DNA from: Mixta gaviniae
Lineage (GTDB): Bacteria; Pseudomonadota; Gammaproteobacteria; Enterobacterales; Enterobacteriaceae
NCBI RefSeq assembly: GCF_002953195.1
Contig: NZ_CP026377.1
Coordinates: 496,001 to 560,000 of the forward strand
DNA length: 64,000 bases
Direction of reading: 5' to 3'
The translations under genes were made by a program, and so were the position numbers. The notes beneath the pieces were generated by a model that worked only from the letters and a program-made list of their open reading frames with translations, searched no databases and was not told the origin of the DNA. Of this stretch, positions 12,400 through 21,906 are shown piece by piece (within the stretch, counting starts at the first letter, position 1; each line of letters begins with the position of its first letter).

Positions 12400-13425
12400 T
12401 TAACGTACCGGCGGCGCGTACTGGATCCCGCCATCTTTCCAGAGCGCGTTCTGTCCACGAGCGATTTTCAGCTGGCTCTCTTTGCCAACGTTACGATCGA
12501 AACTCTCCTGATAGTTGCCGACCTGTTTGATGATGTTATAGGCCCATTTATTATCCAGCTTCAGATCCTTGCCGAAATCGCCTTCCGCGCCCAGCAGGTG
12601 CGCCATATCCGGCGTGGTGGGTTTAGCGGCCATCTGGTCGACGTTTTTCGAGCTGATGCCCATCTCTTCCGCATTCAACATCGCGTACAGAGACCATTTC
12701 ACAATGGTGAACCAGTCATCGTCGCCGCGGCGCACCAGCGGCCCCAGCGGCTCTTTGGAGATCACTTCCGGCAGCACGATAAACTCATCAGGCTTACCGA
12801 GTTTGATGCGCAGCGCGTAAAGCTGCGACTGGTCAGAGGCGAGGGTATCGCAGCGGCCGCTATCCAGCGCTTTCGCCGACTCATCGGAGCGGTCAAAGGT
12901 CACCGGGGTATACTGCATCTTATTGGCTTTGAAATAGTCCGCCACGTTCAGTTCGGTATCGGTGCCGGCCTGAATACAGACCGTTGCGCCGTCCAGCTCT
13001 TTGGCGCTCTTCAGCCCGGCTTTGTTATGGGTCAGGAAGCCGATGCCATCGTAGTAATTGACGCCGGCGAATAAAAATCCCATGCCGCCGTCGCGGGAAG
13101 AGGTCCAGGTCGTATTGCGCGACAGTAAATCAACCTCGCCGGATTGCAGGGCGGTGAAGCGTTCTTTCGCGGTCAGCGGGGTATATTTCACCTTGCTCGC
13201 GTCGCCAAAGATGGCGGCGGCAGCGGCGCGGCAGACATCAACGTCCAGGCCGGTAAATTTGCCGTTGGCGTCTGCGTAGGAGAAGCCCGGCAGACCGTCG
13301 CTAATGCCGCACTGCACAAACCCTTTCTTCTTCACGGCATCCAGCGTCGCGCCGGCATGGGCCTGATGGGCCACGGCAAACAGCGACGCGGCAGTAACCA
13401 GAGCGGAAAGCATCTTTTTATTCAT
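12400..13425 (-). CDS. yhdW: Periplasmic amino acid-binding protein YhdW (AapJ type)
   Basis: A 341-residue substrate-binding protein. The N-terminal signal peptide (MNKKMLSALVTAASLFAVAH, then QAHAG) precedes a type II periplasmic-binding fold with 'VQCGISDGLPGFSYAD' and 'GLDVDVCRAAAAAIFGD'. It should capture amino acids for YhdX/YhdY/YhdZ. The gene is intact here, whereas I recall it as a pseudogene in E. coli K-12. It is the first gene of the operon, with a sigma-54-type promoter at 13522-13537 and an NtrC-like site further upstream, implying induction under nitrogen limitation. Confidence 0.94.
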   Translation of the reverse strand: MNKKMLSALVTAASLFAVAHQAHAGATLDAVKKKGFVQCGISDGLPGFSYADANGKFTGLDVDVCRAAAAAIFGDASKVKYTPLTAKERFTALQSGEVDLLSRNTTWTSSRDGGMGFLFAGVNYYDGIGFLTHNKAGLKSAKELDGATVCIQAGTDTELNVADYFKANKMQYTPVTFDRSDESAKALDSGRCDTLASDQSQLYALRIKLGKPDEFIVLPEVISKEPLGPLVRRGDDDWFTIVKWSLYAMLNAEEMGISSKNVDQMAAKPTTPDMAHLLGAEGDFGKDLKLDNKWAYNIIKQVGNYQESFDRNVGKESQLKIARGQNALWKDGGIQYAPPVR

Positions 13426-13521
13426 ACATTATCCTGTGTGACGTGGTCGTATTGTTATGTGTGGTGACGAGCGCTTGTGCCTGCGCTTTTCCTGTCTGTG
13501 GCGGTCAGCCATCCATCACTC

Positions 13522-13537
13522 TGCAAAGAGAATGCCA
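13522..13537 (-). promoter_or_regulatory. Sigma-54 (RpoN) promoter of yhdWXYZ
   Basis: On the minus strand TGGCATTCTCTTTGCA matches the -24/-12 consensus TGGCAC-N5-TTGCA, with exactly 10 bp between the invariant GG and GC. It lies about 100 bp before the yhdW start. Sigma-54 dependence fits a nitrogen-regulated amino acid transporter. Confidence 0.85.
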
Positions 13538-13610
13538 GAGTCGCAGATTCCTGATTTTCGTGAGGGTAGTATTGATAACCGAAGGTGACTGGAAAGTTTG
13601 GTTACTATCG

Positions 13611-13627
13611 CGCACCAGTATGATGCA
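13611..13627 (-). promoter_or_regulatory. NtrC-type enhancer site upstream of yhdW
   Basis: On the minus strand TGCATC-ATACT-GGTGCG fits the NtrC consensus TGCACC-N5-GGTGCA at 10 of 12 half-site positions. It sits about 75-90 bp upstream of the sigma-54 elements, a usual enhancer distance. A weaker palindrome (GTGCAAAGAGTTTTGCGC) lies near 13650. Confidence 0.65.
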
Positions 13628-13727
13628 GCGTAAGTCGCCGCGATCACAAAGCGTGCAAAGAGTTTTGCGCCATGCGAGCAATGTGAGCTGGCGCGCACCA
13701 GCGTGGGGAGAGGCGAAAAACGGGCGT

Positions 13728-13759
13728 AAAAAAGCCCGCCGGTTTTGCAACGGGCGGGC
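13728..13759 (-). terminator. Terminator of lpxP
   Basis: On the minus strand GCCCGCC-N11-GGCGGGC is followed by six T residues. It lies 18 bases after the lpxP stop and insulates yhdW from lpxP transcription. Confidence 0.85.
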
Positions 13760-13776
13760 GATAGCGGTTCCGGCTG

Positions 13777-14697
13777 TTAGTAGAGCGATGCCGCGCCGAT
13801 AGGGCGCGTTTTAAAGCGGCGATGCAGCCAGAGATACTGGCTTGGCGCGCGCAGGATCTCCCTTTCAATGATTTTATTCATATAGGCGGCGGCAGCCTGC
13901 TCATCGTCCAGCGGATAATCTTCCAGCTGCGGCTGGATCACCAGCTCGTAGCCCTGTCCGCGCTCTTTACGGATCAGCACGACGGTGATCATCGCCGGAC
14001 GCGCCAGGCGGGCCAGCATATAGGTGCCGCTGGTGGTAGCAGCCTGCGGTACGGCGAACAGCGGCGCGAACACGCTGCCTTTCGGGCCGTAATCCTGGTC
14101 CGGCGCGAACCAGACCGCTTCACCCTGTTTCAGGGCTTTCACCATGCCGCGCAGATCGCGACGGTCAATCATCGCTTTATTAGAGCGGGTACGGCCTTTG
14201 GTCTGCACCCACTCCATCAGTTTGCTGTTATGAGGGCGATACATCGCCATCATCGGCTGACACAGCCCCATGGTGCGGCCGCCCAGCTCCAGCGACATAA
14301 AATGTACGCCGATAATCAGTGCGCCGCGCTTATCTTGCTGCGCCGCCTTCAGGTTGTGCAGGCCATTTACCGTAAACCAGCGTTTCACACGGCTGTCAGG
14401 CCAGAACCAGGCCATACCGGTTTCCATCAGGCCCATGCCCAATGATTCGAAATTATGCACGATACGCTGTTCCAGCTCGCAGGCGGGAAGATCGGGGAAA
14501 CAGAGTTCCAGGTTGCGCCGGGTAATGCGCACGCGCCTCGGCAGAAAGCGCATTGAGGTACGCCCCATCCAGACGCCCAGCCGCTCAATCAGCGGGAAGG
14601 GGAGTTGAACCAGCAGAAACAGCACACCGAGGCCGAACCAGTTCAGCCAGTAGCGTGGATGCAGCAGATCGAGAGTAAAAGATGTAGATGATTTCAT
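13777..14697 (-). CDS. lpxP: Lipid A palmitoleoyl acyltransferase (LpxP type)
   Basis: A 306-residue inner-membrane acyltransferase of the LpxL/LpxM/LpxP family, adding a secondary acyl chain to Kdo2-lipid IVA. The catalytic H-x4-E motif is H132 to E137 in 'GVHFMSLELGG'. Sequence and length (306) are closest to E. coli LpxP, for example 'MGLCQPMMAMYRPHN' and 'EAVWFAPDQDYGPKG'; LpxL has different residues there. E. coli LpxP is cold-induced and uses palmitoleoyl-ACP, so LpxL remains an alternative function. I use the ATG at 14697 rather than the GTG at 14706. The gene is inserted between yhdW and fis relative to E. coli order, as a single-gene unit with its own terminator. Confidence 0.88.
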   Translation of the reverse strand: MKSSTSFTLDLLHPRYWLNWFGLGVLFLLVQLPFPLIERLGVWMGRTSMRFLPRRVRITRRNLELCFPDLPACELEQRIVHNFESLGMGLMETGMAWFWPDSRVKRWFTVNGLHNLKAAQQDKRGALIIGVHFMSLELGGRTMGLCQPMMAMYRPHNSKLMEWVQTKGRTRSNKAMIDRRDLRGMVKALKQGEAVWFAPDQDYGPKGSVFAPLFAVPQAATTSGTYMLARLARPAMITVVLIRKERGQGYELVIQPQLEDYPLDDEQAAAAYMNKIIEREILRAPSQYLWLHRRFKTRPIGAASLY

Positions 14698-14844
14698 GAC
14701 GCTCACTTATGCGTAAAAGAAGGATGTAGCGCATAATGACGTCAATCAATCGCGGTACAGATTCTCAGACACCGATCGGACAGGGAAGTTAGACGGGACG
14801 GCTCAGATTTACACAAAACGGACAATTCTTACGGTCCAGACATT

Positions 14845-14877
14845 AAAAAAGGCGCATCCGGGAGGTGCGCCTTTTTT
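14845..14877 (-). terminator. Terminator of dusB-fis
   Basis: On the minus strand GGCGCA-N9-TGCGCC is followed by six T residues, 15 bases after the fis stop. The flanking A run means it could also act on the plus strand. Confidence 0.9.
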
Positions 14878-14891
14878 CACAGCAATGACGA

Positions 14892-15188
14892 TTAGTTCAT
14901 GCCGTATTTTTTCAGTTTCTTACGCAGCGTGCCGCGGTTGATGCCCATCATCAGGGCTGCACGGGTCTGGTTGCCACGGGTATATTGCATCACCATGTCC
15001 AACAGAGGCTGCTCTACTTCAGCCAGTACCAGCTCATACAGGTCATTAACATCCTGACCATTCAGTTGAGCAAAATAGTTCTTCAGTGCCTGTTTTACCG
15101 AATCACGCAGCGGCTTTTGCGTCACCTGATCCTGTGAGTTAACGGTAGAAACGGTCAGTACGTCAGAATTTACGCGTTGTTCGAACAT
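14892..15188 (-). CDS. fis: DNA-binding protein Fis
   Basis: The 98-residue nucleoid protein Fis, the same length as in E. coli and seemingly identical or nearly so. An N-terminal beta-hairpin arm is followed by dimerisation helices ('[21 protein letters not shown]') and a C-terminal helix-turn-helix ('[21 protein letters not shown]'). It bends DNA, activates rRNA promoters such as the one in this window, and represses its own promoter. Operon: dusB then fis, 24 bases apart. Confidence 0.98.
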
Positions 15189-15212
15189 AGTTCTGTCAGC
15201 TCTTTATTTCGT

Positions 15213-16178
15213 TTACGCAAGTTTTTCGAAGTATGCCTCCAACGCCTCCAGCTGTTCGCTGGCATCCTCAATGGCGTTGAATGTGCGCCGAAACTGGTCG
15301 TTTGGGGCATGCTCCTGGAGATACCAGGAGACGTGTTTTCGCGCAATACGGTATCCTTTGCCGTGACCGTAAAAGTCGTGCAGTTCCCGTATATGCCCGA
15401 TCAGCAAGCGCTTCACTTCTGCCAACGGCATGGGTGGGAGCAACTCCCCAGTGTCCAGATAATGCTGGATTTCCCGGAAGATCCACGGTCTTCCCTGAGC
15501 GGCACGGCCTATCATCAGGGCATCAGCCCCCGTATAGTCGAGTACCGCCCTGGCCTTGTGCGGGTCAGTAATGTCTCCGTTCGCGATAACCGGAATGGAA
15601 ACGTTCTGCTTAACTGTCCGAATGCTGTCGTATTCAGCGTTACCGTTGAACAAACAGGCGCGAGTACGTCCATGAATGGTCAGGGCCTGGATACCACAAC
15701 GTTCAGCCAATTGGGCAATTTCAGTGCAATTACGATTTTCAGTATCCCAGCCGGTACGGATCTTCAAGGTTACCGGCACCTCTACGGCATTCACCACGGC
15801 GGTAAGGATACTCTTTACCACGTCAGGGTATTGCAGCAGCGCGGAGCCGGCCATCTTGCGATTCACCTTTTTAGCCGGGCAGCCCATATTGATATCAATA
15901 ACCTGTGCGCCGGATGCCACATTAATCCGCGCCGCTTCGGCCATATCGTCAGGATCGCAACCGGCAATTTGCACGGTGCGAATTCCGGGCTCGTCACTGT
16001 GTACCATACGCAAACGAGACTTATCGCTGGCCCAAACTTCCGGGTTCGACGACATCATCTCGGAAACGGTCATCCCGGCTCCCATCTGATAACAGAGCGT
16101 TCTGAAAGGCCTGTCGGTAATACCGGCCATCGGAGCGGCTATCAATTGATTACGGAGCTGGTGTTGTCCAATGCGCAT
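15213..16178 (-). CDS. dusB: tRNA-dihydrouridine synthase B
   Basis: FMN enzyme that uses NADPH to reduce specific uridines in the tRNA D-loop. I place the start at 16178 ([20 protein letters not shown]...), giving 321 residues as in E. coli; an upstream in-frame start would overlap the promoter. The active-site loop '[20 protein letters not shown]' holds the catalytic cysteine, and '[18 protein letters not shown]' is the FMN phosphate site. It leads the dusB-fis operon. Confidence 0.96.
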   Translation of the reverse strand: MRIGQHQLRNQLIAAPMAGITDRPFRTLCYQMGAGMTVSEMMSSNPEVWASDKSRLRMVHSDEPGIRTVQIAGCDPDDMAEAARINVASGAQVIDINMGCPAKKVNRKMAGSALLQYPDVVKSILTAVVNAVEVPVTLKIRTGWDTENRNCTEIAQLAERCGIQALTIHGRTRACLFNGNAEYDSIRTVKQNVSIPVIANGDITDPHKARAVLDYTGADALMIGRAAQGRPWIFREIQHYLDTGELLPPMPLAEVKRLLIGHIRELHDFYGHGKGYRIARKHVSWYLQEHAPNDQFRRTFNAIEDASEQLEALEAYFEKLA

Positions 16179-16215
16179 GAAAAAGAAGTGACCATATCTA
16201 CTCGCAAGGCGGCGT

Positions 16216-16244
16216 ATATTACGCATTTTTTACTGAAGATGAAA
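16216..16244 (-). promoter_or_regulatory. dusB-fis operon promoter
   Basis: On the minus strand TTTCAT (16244-16239) and TAATAT (16221-16216) have a 17-bp spacer, followed by a GC-rich discriminator (ACGCCGCC). The arrangement matches the E. coli fis promoter, which is growth-rate controlled, stringently regulated and repressed by Fis. The AT-rich 16250-16420 upstream region is where Fis and IHF sites would be. Confidence 0.8.
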
Positions 16245-16434
16245 GGCCAAACTTTGAACAATCAGCCGGTAAAAATCATGGACAAGCGGGTTACTGTTTA
16301 GCCGTTAAAACTTTAATTATAAAAAACATGAACTTAAAAGTATGCGCTGGAATTGTGAGCAAAGATTTTTCTTAATTTGTGATCGCATTCGCAATATAAA
16401 AGCAGCTTTCCGGCAGCAAAAACCGGACATTTAT

Positions 16435-16450
16435 CGGCGGCGTGCCGCCG
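16435..16450. other. GC-rich perfect inverted repeat between cah and dusB
   Basis: CGGCGGC-GT-GCCGCCG is a perfect 7-bp inverted repeat. It lies downstream of the cah stop and upstream of the fis promoter region. There is no T run directly after it, so it is not a clean terminator. A small AAGCG/CGCTT hairpin with a T run (about 16473-16487) lies between it and cah and could end cah transcription. Confidence 0.5.
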
Positions 16451-16483
16451 GAAAGCGCGGGAAGCGCGTAAAAAAGCGTCGCT

Positions 16484-17218
16484 TCATTCTACAATTTGTC
16501 GCCCATGGAGCGGCTGCAGCGGGCGGTTATTGGCATGCGCGAGTGCCGTGGCGAAGCGCGCCAGCTGCGCTGCCGATGCCGCTATCGGCTGTTTCATCAC
16601 CAGCCAAATCACCCCCTCGCTGCAGGGCGGCGTGGTCAGCGAGCCGCTGAAACGGTAGTAGTGCCGGTCCCCGGGATAAAGCTGTGTGAGCAGCAGTTTC
16701 TGCTGCAGCTTCTGCGGCGGGTCCCGCGGTGGCGGCAACGCGCCCAGAATGCTCTCCAGTGCGGGGTTCGCCGCGCCTGCCACCGCCATTACCGCCACGA
16801 CCGCCAGCTCGCCGTGAGCATTGGCATGAACAAAATGGATCTCCAGCGGAAAGCCTCGCCCCTGAATATGATTCTCACTGGGGACGTGGAAATGAAACTG
16901 CTTCAGCGTCCAGCGCTGGTCGTCCAGCAAAAAATCTTCTTCATCTTCTACCGTAACCTGCACCGTATGGCCATTGTTAACGATCGATTTCGCACGCGGG
17001 TAGAAGCTGAGTTGAAGTGGCGGCAGGTGACCCGCGATCGGGTGTTGGATATCGACAGGCGACTGGTACATCCCTTTACTGCAGGTCTGCCAGCGCTCGC
17101 TAAGCTCGCCCCAGTGGGGCGGCGCGGCGCGTCCTTCATAGGACCATTGTTCCTCCGCCAACGCGGGCGCCGTGCAGGCCAGCACCAGCGCCAGCAGCGC
17201 CGTGGGTGTTGTTTGCAT
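16484..17218 (-). CDS. cah: Periplasmic alpha-carbonic anhydrase
   Basis: A 244-residue alpha-class carbonic anhydrase interconverting CO2 and bicarbonate. The signal peptide ends near residue 21 (TAPALA-EE). Zinc ligands are H109 and H111 in 'QFHFHVPSE' and H128 in 'EIHFVHA'. C46 and the cysteine in 'TTPPCSEG' would form the usual disulfide, consistent with a periplasmic location. I start at 17218; the ORF extends upstream to 17281 without a signal-like start. Relative to E. coli it is inserted between prmA and dusB, 184 bases downstream of prmA. The window therefore has two carbonic-anhydrase-type genes, this and gamma-class yrdA. Confidence 0.92.
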   Translation of the reverse strand: MQTTPTALLALVLACTAPALAEEQWSYEGRAAPPHWGELSERWQTCSKGMYQSPVDIQHPIAGHLPPLQLSFYPRAKSIVNNGHTVQVTVEDEEDFLLDDQRWTLKQFHFHVPSENHIQGRGFPLEIHFVHANAHGELAVVAVMAVAGAANPALESILGALPPPRDPPQKLQQKLLLTQLYPGDRHYYRFSGSLTTPPCSEGVIWLVMKQPIAASAAQLARFATALAHANNRPLQPLHGRQIVE

Positions 17219-17402
17219 CCTGATATTCCTTCTGTAGGACAGGTACCGGCGCCTCATGCGCCGCCTGACCAGGGCGAGCAACGCCTGGCCTGTGCAGAAG
17301 GGTATAAAAAATCATCGGCAGAAAAAATGAGTAAAAAGGGAAAAGCGAAAAAAAGGGGGAGATAGCGCGCCGCGACAGGTCGTCACAGCGCACAGGAGAG
17401 AC

Positions 17403-18284
17403 TTAGCGGCAGATGCCGGTAATACGGCACCACTCCTCTTTTTCCGCAACCGGATCGAGCGCGAAACGCTCTTCATAGGCTTCGCAGACGCTCTCCGCCT
17501 GGCTGGCGAGAATGCCTGAAAGACCCAGATGACCGCCCGATTTAGGCAGCGCGCTAATCAGCGGCGCCAGTTCGCGCAGCGGGCCGGCGAGAATATTCGC
17601 CACGACCACGTCGGCGCTAAGATCGGCCGGCTGCTGGTGGGGCAGATAAAGCGACAAACGCTCGGAAACGCCGTTGCGCTCGGCATTATCGCGGCTGGCC
17701 TGAATAGCCTGCGGATCGATATCAATGCCGATAGCCTGCGCCGCGCCGAGCTTCAGCGCCGCGATAGCCAGAATGCCGGAGCCGCAGCCGAAATCGATAA
17801 CGGTTTTGCCCTGCAGATCGAGCCCGTCCAGCCAGCTCAGACAGAGTGCGGTGGTCGGATGCGTACCGGTGCCGAAGGCCAGACCGGGATCGAGCATCAC
17901 GTTCACCGCATCCGGTTCAGGCACATCGCGCCAGCTCGGGCAGATCCACAAACGCTGACCGAAACGCATCGGGTGGAAGTTCTCCATCCACTCGCGCTCC
18001 CAGTCTTTATCTTCGATCTGCTCGATCTTATGACGGAAGCCCGGCCCCAATAGCGGATCCTGCTCCAGCAGGCTGACAACTTCCGCCATATCGGTTTCGG
18101 CATCAAACAGGCCGATTGCGTCGGTATCGCCCCACAGGCGTGTTTCGCCTGGCAGCGGCTCGAATACCGGCGTGTCGTGCGTATCCTGGAAGGTCACCGA
18201 CACGGCACCCTGTTCCATTAACAGGTCACCCAGCGCTTCCGCATCCGCGCCGGTAGTGTTGATCTTAATTTGTATCCAGGGCAT
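17403..18284 (-). CDS. prmA: Ribosomal protein L11 methyltransferase
   Basis: A 293-residue SAM-dependent enzyme, the E. coli length, which trimethylates amino groups of ribosomal protein L11. The N-terminal substrate-binding domain is followed by the SAM motif '[20 protein letters not shown]' and '[16 protein letters not shown]'; '[12 protein letters not shown]' and '[10 protein letters not shown]' are family landmarks. It follows panF by 11 bases, the conserved panF-prmA pair. Confidence 0.96.
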   Translation of the reverse strand: MPWIQIKINTTGADAEALGDLLMEQGAVSVTFQDTHDTPVFEPLPGETRLWGDTDAIGLFDAETDMAEVVSLLEQDPLLGPGFRHKIEQIEDKDWEREWMENFHPMRFGQRLWICPSWRDVPEPDAVNVMLDPGLAFGTGTHPTTALCLSWLDGLDLQGKTVIDFGCGSGILAIAALKLGAAQAIGIDIDPQAIQASRDNAERNGVSERLSLYLPHQQPADLSADVVVANILAGPLRELAPLISALPKSGGHLGLSGILASQAESVCEAYEERFALDPVAEKEEWCRITGICR

Positions 18285-18295
18285 AGCGATTCTCT

Positions 18296-19750
18296 TTATT
18301 CATACAGTGAAGAGGCGTCATCCGGCGCAGGCGCCGAACGACCAAACAGATTACCGATAACAAAGGCCAGCAGGCTTAGCAGCAGCGCCGGCACAATCGG
18401 GTGGAAGCCACCCGGCTCAAGGTGCAGCGCCGCCAGCAGCGTATAAGCGGCGGCACCGACAATCATCGCGCTCAGGGCGCCCGCCGCGTTGGCTTTTTCC
18501 CAATAGAGGCCCAGTACCAGCGGCCACAGGAACACTGCCTCCAGCCCGCCGAAGGCCAGCAGGTTCAGCCAGATAATCATATCAGGCGGATTCCAGGCCG
18601 CCAGCAGCAGCAGCAGGCCCAATACCAGCGTAATGATACCGGAGAGGCGGCGCAGGCGCGGCTCGTTCGCCAGCTGCTGTGGATAGAGCCGCAAATAGAG
18701 ATCTTTAACGATCGTCGCCGATGACTGCAACAGCTGCGCATTGATCGTCGACATAATCGCCGCCATCGGCGCCGCCAGAAAGATCCCGGCGGCAAACGGA
18801 GGCAGTACCGCAAGCATCAGCGTCGGGATCACCCGATCCGGCACCGTCAGGTCAGGCAGGATCGCCCGACCCAGCGCACCGGCTAGATGCATCCCCAGCA
18901 TAAGTACCGCCACGACAAGGGTACCGACGATAATGCCGCGATGCACCGCCTTGCTGTCTTTATAGGAGATGCAGCGCACTGCGGTGTGGGGCAGTCCAAT
19001 CACGCCAAAACAGACCAGCACCACAAACGAGGAGAGAAAGGTCGGCGTAATGATATTGTCGACCCCCTGCGGAGTCACCAGGCGCGGGTCAATATGCTGC
19101 AATTTGGCGACGGCGGCGTGCAGGCCGCCCGCGGTATGCACCACGGCGAACAGGAGCAGGAAAGTGCCGATTAGCATCACCAGGCCCTGCATCGCATCAT
19201 TCAGTACGCTGGCGCGAAAGCCACCGAAGGCCGTGTAAAGCGCGATGGTGCCGCCGAAAATCAGCAGTCCGGTATCGTAAGGGATGCCCGCCGCCGTCTC
19301 CAGCAACCTGGCGCCGCCGATAAACTGCACGGTCATCGCGCCGACGAACGCCACCAGCAGGCTAAGGCTGGAAAGCCACACCAGCAGCGGGCTGCGGTAG
19401 CGCGCATAGAGCATGTCGTTGAGTGTGACCGCATTATAGCGGCGCGCAAGGATGGCGAACTTTTTGCCCAACACCCCCAGCGACAGCCAGACGGCCGGCA
19501 CCTGCACCATTGCCAGCAGTACCCAGCCCAGCCCGTACTTATAAGCAGCGCCGGGGCCGCCGATAAACGAGCTGGCGCTGATATAGGTCGTGGTCAGCGT
19601 CATTGCCAACACAAAGCCGCCCATCGAGCGGCCGCCAAGGAAATATTCGTTCAGGAAGTTGCCGGTGCGCCGCTTACGCATGGCGTAAACAGACAACGCG
19701 GCGATCAGCAGCAGATACCCCAGCAGGGGAAGGATAACGTCAGCCTTCAT
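18296..19750 (-). CDS. panF: Sodium/pantothenate symporter
   Basis: A 484-residue sodium:solute symporter (SSF family) importing pantothenate for coenzyme A synthesis. It has about a dozen hydrophobic segments and the family patterns '[20 protein letters not shown]' and '[20 protein letters not shown]'. Its start overlaps the end of yhdT by 11 bases, so yhdT-panF-prmA is probably one transcript. Confidence 0.95.
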   Translation of the reverse strand: MKADVILPLLGYLLLIAALSVYAMRKRRTGNFLNEYFLGGRSMGGFVLAMTLTTTYISASSFIGGPGAAYKYGLGWVLLAMVQVPAVWLSLGVLGKKFAILARRYNAVTLNDMLYARYRSPLLVWLSSLSLLVAFVGAMTVQFIGGARLLETAAGIPYDTGLLIFGGTIALYTAFGGFRASVLNDAMQGLVMLIGTFLLLFAVVHTAGGLHAAVAKLQHIDPRLVTPQGVDNIITPTFLSSFVVLVCFGVIGLPHTAVRCISYKDSKAVHRGIIVGTLVVAVLMLGMHLAGALGRAILPDLTVPDRVIPTLMLAVLPPFAAGIFLAAPMAAIMSTINAQLLQSSATIVKDLYLRLYPQQLANEPRLRRLSGIITLVLGLLLLLAAWNPPDMIIWLNLLAFGGLEAVFLWPLVLGLYWEKANAAGALSAMIVGAAAYTLLAALHLEPGGFHPIVPALLLSLLAFVIGNLFGRSAPAPDDASSLYE

Positions 19751-19982
19751 GAGTGTCCTCCAGCGGAATATCGCGGAAAACCGTGCGGATCATCAGCCAG
19801 CAGAGAATGATAAACAGCAGCGGGGCGAAAAAGCAGGAGAGTTCAAACCAGCGCGGCAGGCCGGTCACGCCGGGCTGCATGCCGCCCAGCCAGGCGCTGA
19901 GCGCCCAGACTGCCAGATACGCCAGCGCCAGCCAGAAGGACCAGCGGGCCTCGCGGTGTGCCTGGATAAAGCGCGCATCCAT
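19740..19982 (-). CDS. yhdT: DUF997 family membrane protein YhdT
   Basis: A small protein of 80 residues from the ATG at 19982 (MDARFIQAHREARWSFWLAL...), matching E. coli YhdT in length. Two hydrophobic segments are visible, around residues 13-32 and 50-70. Its function is unknown; constant pairing with panF suggests an accessory role in pantothenate uptake, which is inference. Upstream it is insulated by the accC terminator. Confidence 0.9.
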   Translation of the reverse strand: MDARFIQAHREARWSFWLALAYLAVWALSAWLGGMQPGVTGLPRWFELSCFFAPLLFIILCWLMIRTVFRDIPLEDTHEG

Positions 19983-20015
19983 AAGAGAGCCTTTCATTAT
20001 GAGCAAAACCAGAAA

Positions 20016-20040
20016 GAAAAAAGGCCGGACAAGCCGGCCT
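20016..20040 (-). terminator. Terminator of accBC
   Basis: On the minus strand AGGCCGG-N5-CCGGCCT is followed by six T residues, 21 bases after the accC stop. Confidence 0.9.
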
Positions 20041-20060
20041 CAAACAGGGCAACAGGAGAA

Positions 20061-21410
20061 TTACTTCTCCGCCAGACCCAGCTTTTTCTCCAGGTAGTGG
20101 ATATTGGTTCCACCGTGCTGGAAGTTTTCGTCTGACATGATCTTCATCTGCAGCTCAACGTTGGTCTTGATGCCATCGATGATCAGCTCAGCCAGCGCGT
20201 TTTTCATGCGGGCAATCGCCACGTCACGGTTTTCACCATAGGTGATCAGTTTGCCGATCATGGAGTCATAGTAAGGCGGCACGCTGTAACCGGCATAGAT
20301 ATGCGATTCCCAACGCACGCCAAAACCACCTGGCGCATGGAAGCGGGTGATTTTGCCCGGGCTCGGCAGGAAGGTGTTCGGATCTTCCGCGTTGATACGG
20401 CACTCCACCGCGTGGCCTTTCACCACGACTTCTTCCTGCTTGATAGAGAGCGGCTGGCCTGCAGCGATACGCAGCTGCTCTTTAATCAGATCCACGCCGG
20501 TGATCATCTCGGTAACCGGATGCTCAACCTGAATACGGGTGTTCATCTCAATAAAGTAGAACTCACCGTTTTCATACAGGAACTCGAAGGTACCTGCGCC
20601 GCGGTAGCCGATCTCCACGCACGCCTGGGTGCAGCGCTCGCCGATATAGCGGCGCATTTCGCTGGTGATGCCCGGCGCTGGCGCTTCTTCAACCACTTTC
20701 TGGTGACGACGCTGCATTGAGCAGTCGCGTTCCGCCAGATAGATAGCGTTGCCCTGGCCATCCGCCAACACCTGAATCTCGATGTGGCGCGGGTTCTCCA
20801 GGTACTTCTCCATGTAGACCATATCGTTGTTGAAAGCGGCTTTCGCTTCCGCACGGGTCATGCTGATGGAGTTTTCCAGCTCTTTATCGCTGCGAACAAC
20901 GCGCATACCGCGTCCGCCGCCGCCGCCGGAGGCTTTGATAATCACCGGATAGCCGATGCGCTTGGCAAAGGCGCGGTTCTTATCCATATCGTCGCCCAGC
21001 GGGCCGTCAGAACCCGGCACGCAAGGCACGCCCGCTTTTTTCATCGCGTTGATGGCGGAAACTTTGTCGCCCATCAGGCGAATCGTGTCGGCGCGCGGGC
21101 CGATGAAAATAAAGCCGGAGCGCTCAACCTGCTCGGCAAAGTCGGCGTTTTCTGACAGGAAGCCGTAGCCCGGGTGAATCGCTACCGCACCGGTAATTTC
21201 CGCAGCGGAGATCAGCGCCGGAATGTTCAGGTAGCTTTTAACCGAGGGCGCCGGACCGATACATACGGTCTCGTCCGCCAGCAGCACATGTTTCAGATCG
21301 CGATCCGCCGTTGAGTGTACCGCTACGGTTTTGATGCCCAGTTCTTTACAGGCACGCAAAATGCGCAGGGCGATCTCACCGCGGTTAGCAATAACAATTT
21401 TATCCAGCAT
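20061..21410 (-). CDS. accC: Biotin carboxylase subunit of acetyl-CoA carboxylase
   Basis: A 449-residue biotin carboxylase, the E. coli length, using ATP and bicarbonate to carboxylate biotin on AccB, the committed step of fatty acid synthesis. The N-terminal domain starts '[20 protein letters not shown]'; the ATP-grasp glycine loop is '[12 protein letters not shown]', and '[18 protein letters not shown]' holds the catalytic region. It follows accB by 11 bases in the classic accBC operon. Confidence 0.98.
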   Translation of the reverse strand: MLDKIVIANRGEIALRILRACKELGIKTVAVHSTADRDLKHVLLADETVCIGPAPSVKSYLNIPALISAAEITGAVAIHPGYGFLSENADFAEQVERSGFIFIGPRADTIRLMGDKVSAINAMKKAGVPCVPGSDGPLGDDMDKNRAFAKRIGYPVIIKASGGGGGRGMRVVRSDKELENSISMTRAEAKAAFNNDMVYMEKYLENPRHIEIQVLADGQGNAIYLAERDCSMQRRHQKVVEEAPAPGITSEMRRYIGERCTQACVEIGYRGAGTFEFLYENGEFYFIEMNTRIQVEHPVTEMITGVDLIKEQLRIAAGQPLSIKQEEVVVKGHAVECRINAEDPNTFLPSPGKITRFHAPGGFGVRWESHIYAGYSVPPYYDSMIGKLITYGENRDVAIARMKNALAELIIDGIKTNVELQMKIMSDENFQHGGTNIHYLEKKLGLAEK

Positions 21411-21421
21411 GGTGCGCCTCG

Positions 21422-21889
21422 TTATTCGATGACGACCAGCGGCTCGTCAAACTCAACAGGTTGACCGCTCTCGACCAGGATAGCTTTAACCACGCCCGCC
21501 TTGTCTGCTTCGATCTGGTTCATCATCTTCATGGCTTCAACGATGCACAGGGTATCGCCGATATTCACTTTCTGACCGACTTCGACAAACGCTTTCGCGT
21601 CCGGGCTCGGCGTACGATAGAAGGTGCCGACCATCGGAGAGCGTACGATATGCCCGCTCAGTTCCGCAGCGGCAGGCGCTTCGATCGCCGGCGCAGCGGC
21701 AGGCGCGACGGCGTTGGCCAGAGCAGGCTGCGGAGCCGGCATGGCATAAGCCTGTTGCATCATCGGATAAGCGGGAGCTGCAGGTGCGCGGCTGATGCGA
21801 ACAGATTCCTCGCCTTCGGAAATCTCAAGTTCGGCGATACCGGATTCTTCAACCAGTTCGATCAGTTTTTTAATCTTACGAATATCCAT
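21422..21889 (-). CDS. accB: Biotin carboxyl carrier protein of acetyl-CoA carboxylase
   Basis: A 155-residue carrier. The N-terminal domain is followed by an Ala/Pro-rich flexible linker (about residues 35-75) and the biotinyl domain. Biotin attaches to K121 in 'EAMKMM', which BirA recognises. It precedes accC and lies 17 bases after aroQ, so accBC may be partly driven by transcription from aroQ; in E. coli AccB represses its own operon. Confidence 0.98.
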   Translation of the reverse strand: MDIRKIKKLIELVEESGIAELEISEGEESVRISRAPAAPAYPMMQQAYAMPAPQPALANAVAPAAAPAIEAPAAAELSGHIVRSPMVGTFYRTPSPDAKAFVEVGQKVNIGDTLCIVEAMKMMNQIEADKAGVVKAILVESGQPVEFDEPLVVIE

Positions 21890-21906
21890 GAGTGTGGTTC
21901 CGTACT

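Noticed and set aside
13443..13802. 119-codon plus-strand ORF between yhdW and lpxP
   Set aside because: It runs through the sigma-54 promoter, the NtrC-like site and the lpxP terminator, and resembles no known protein.
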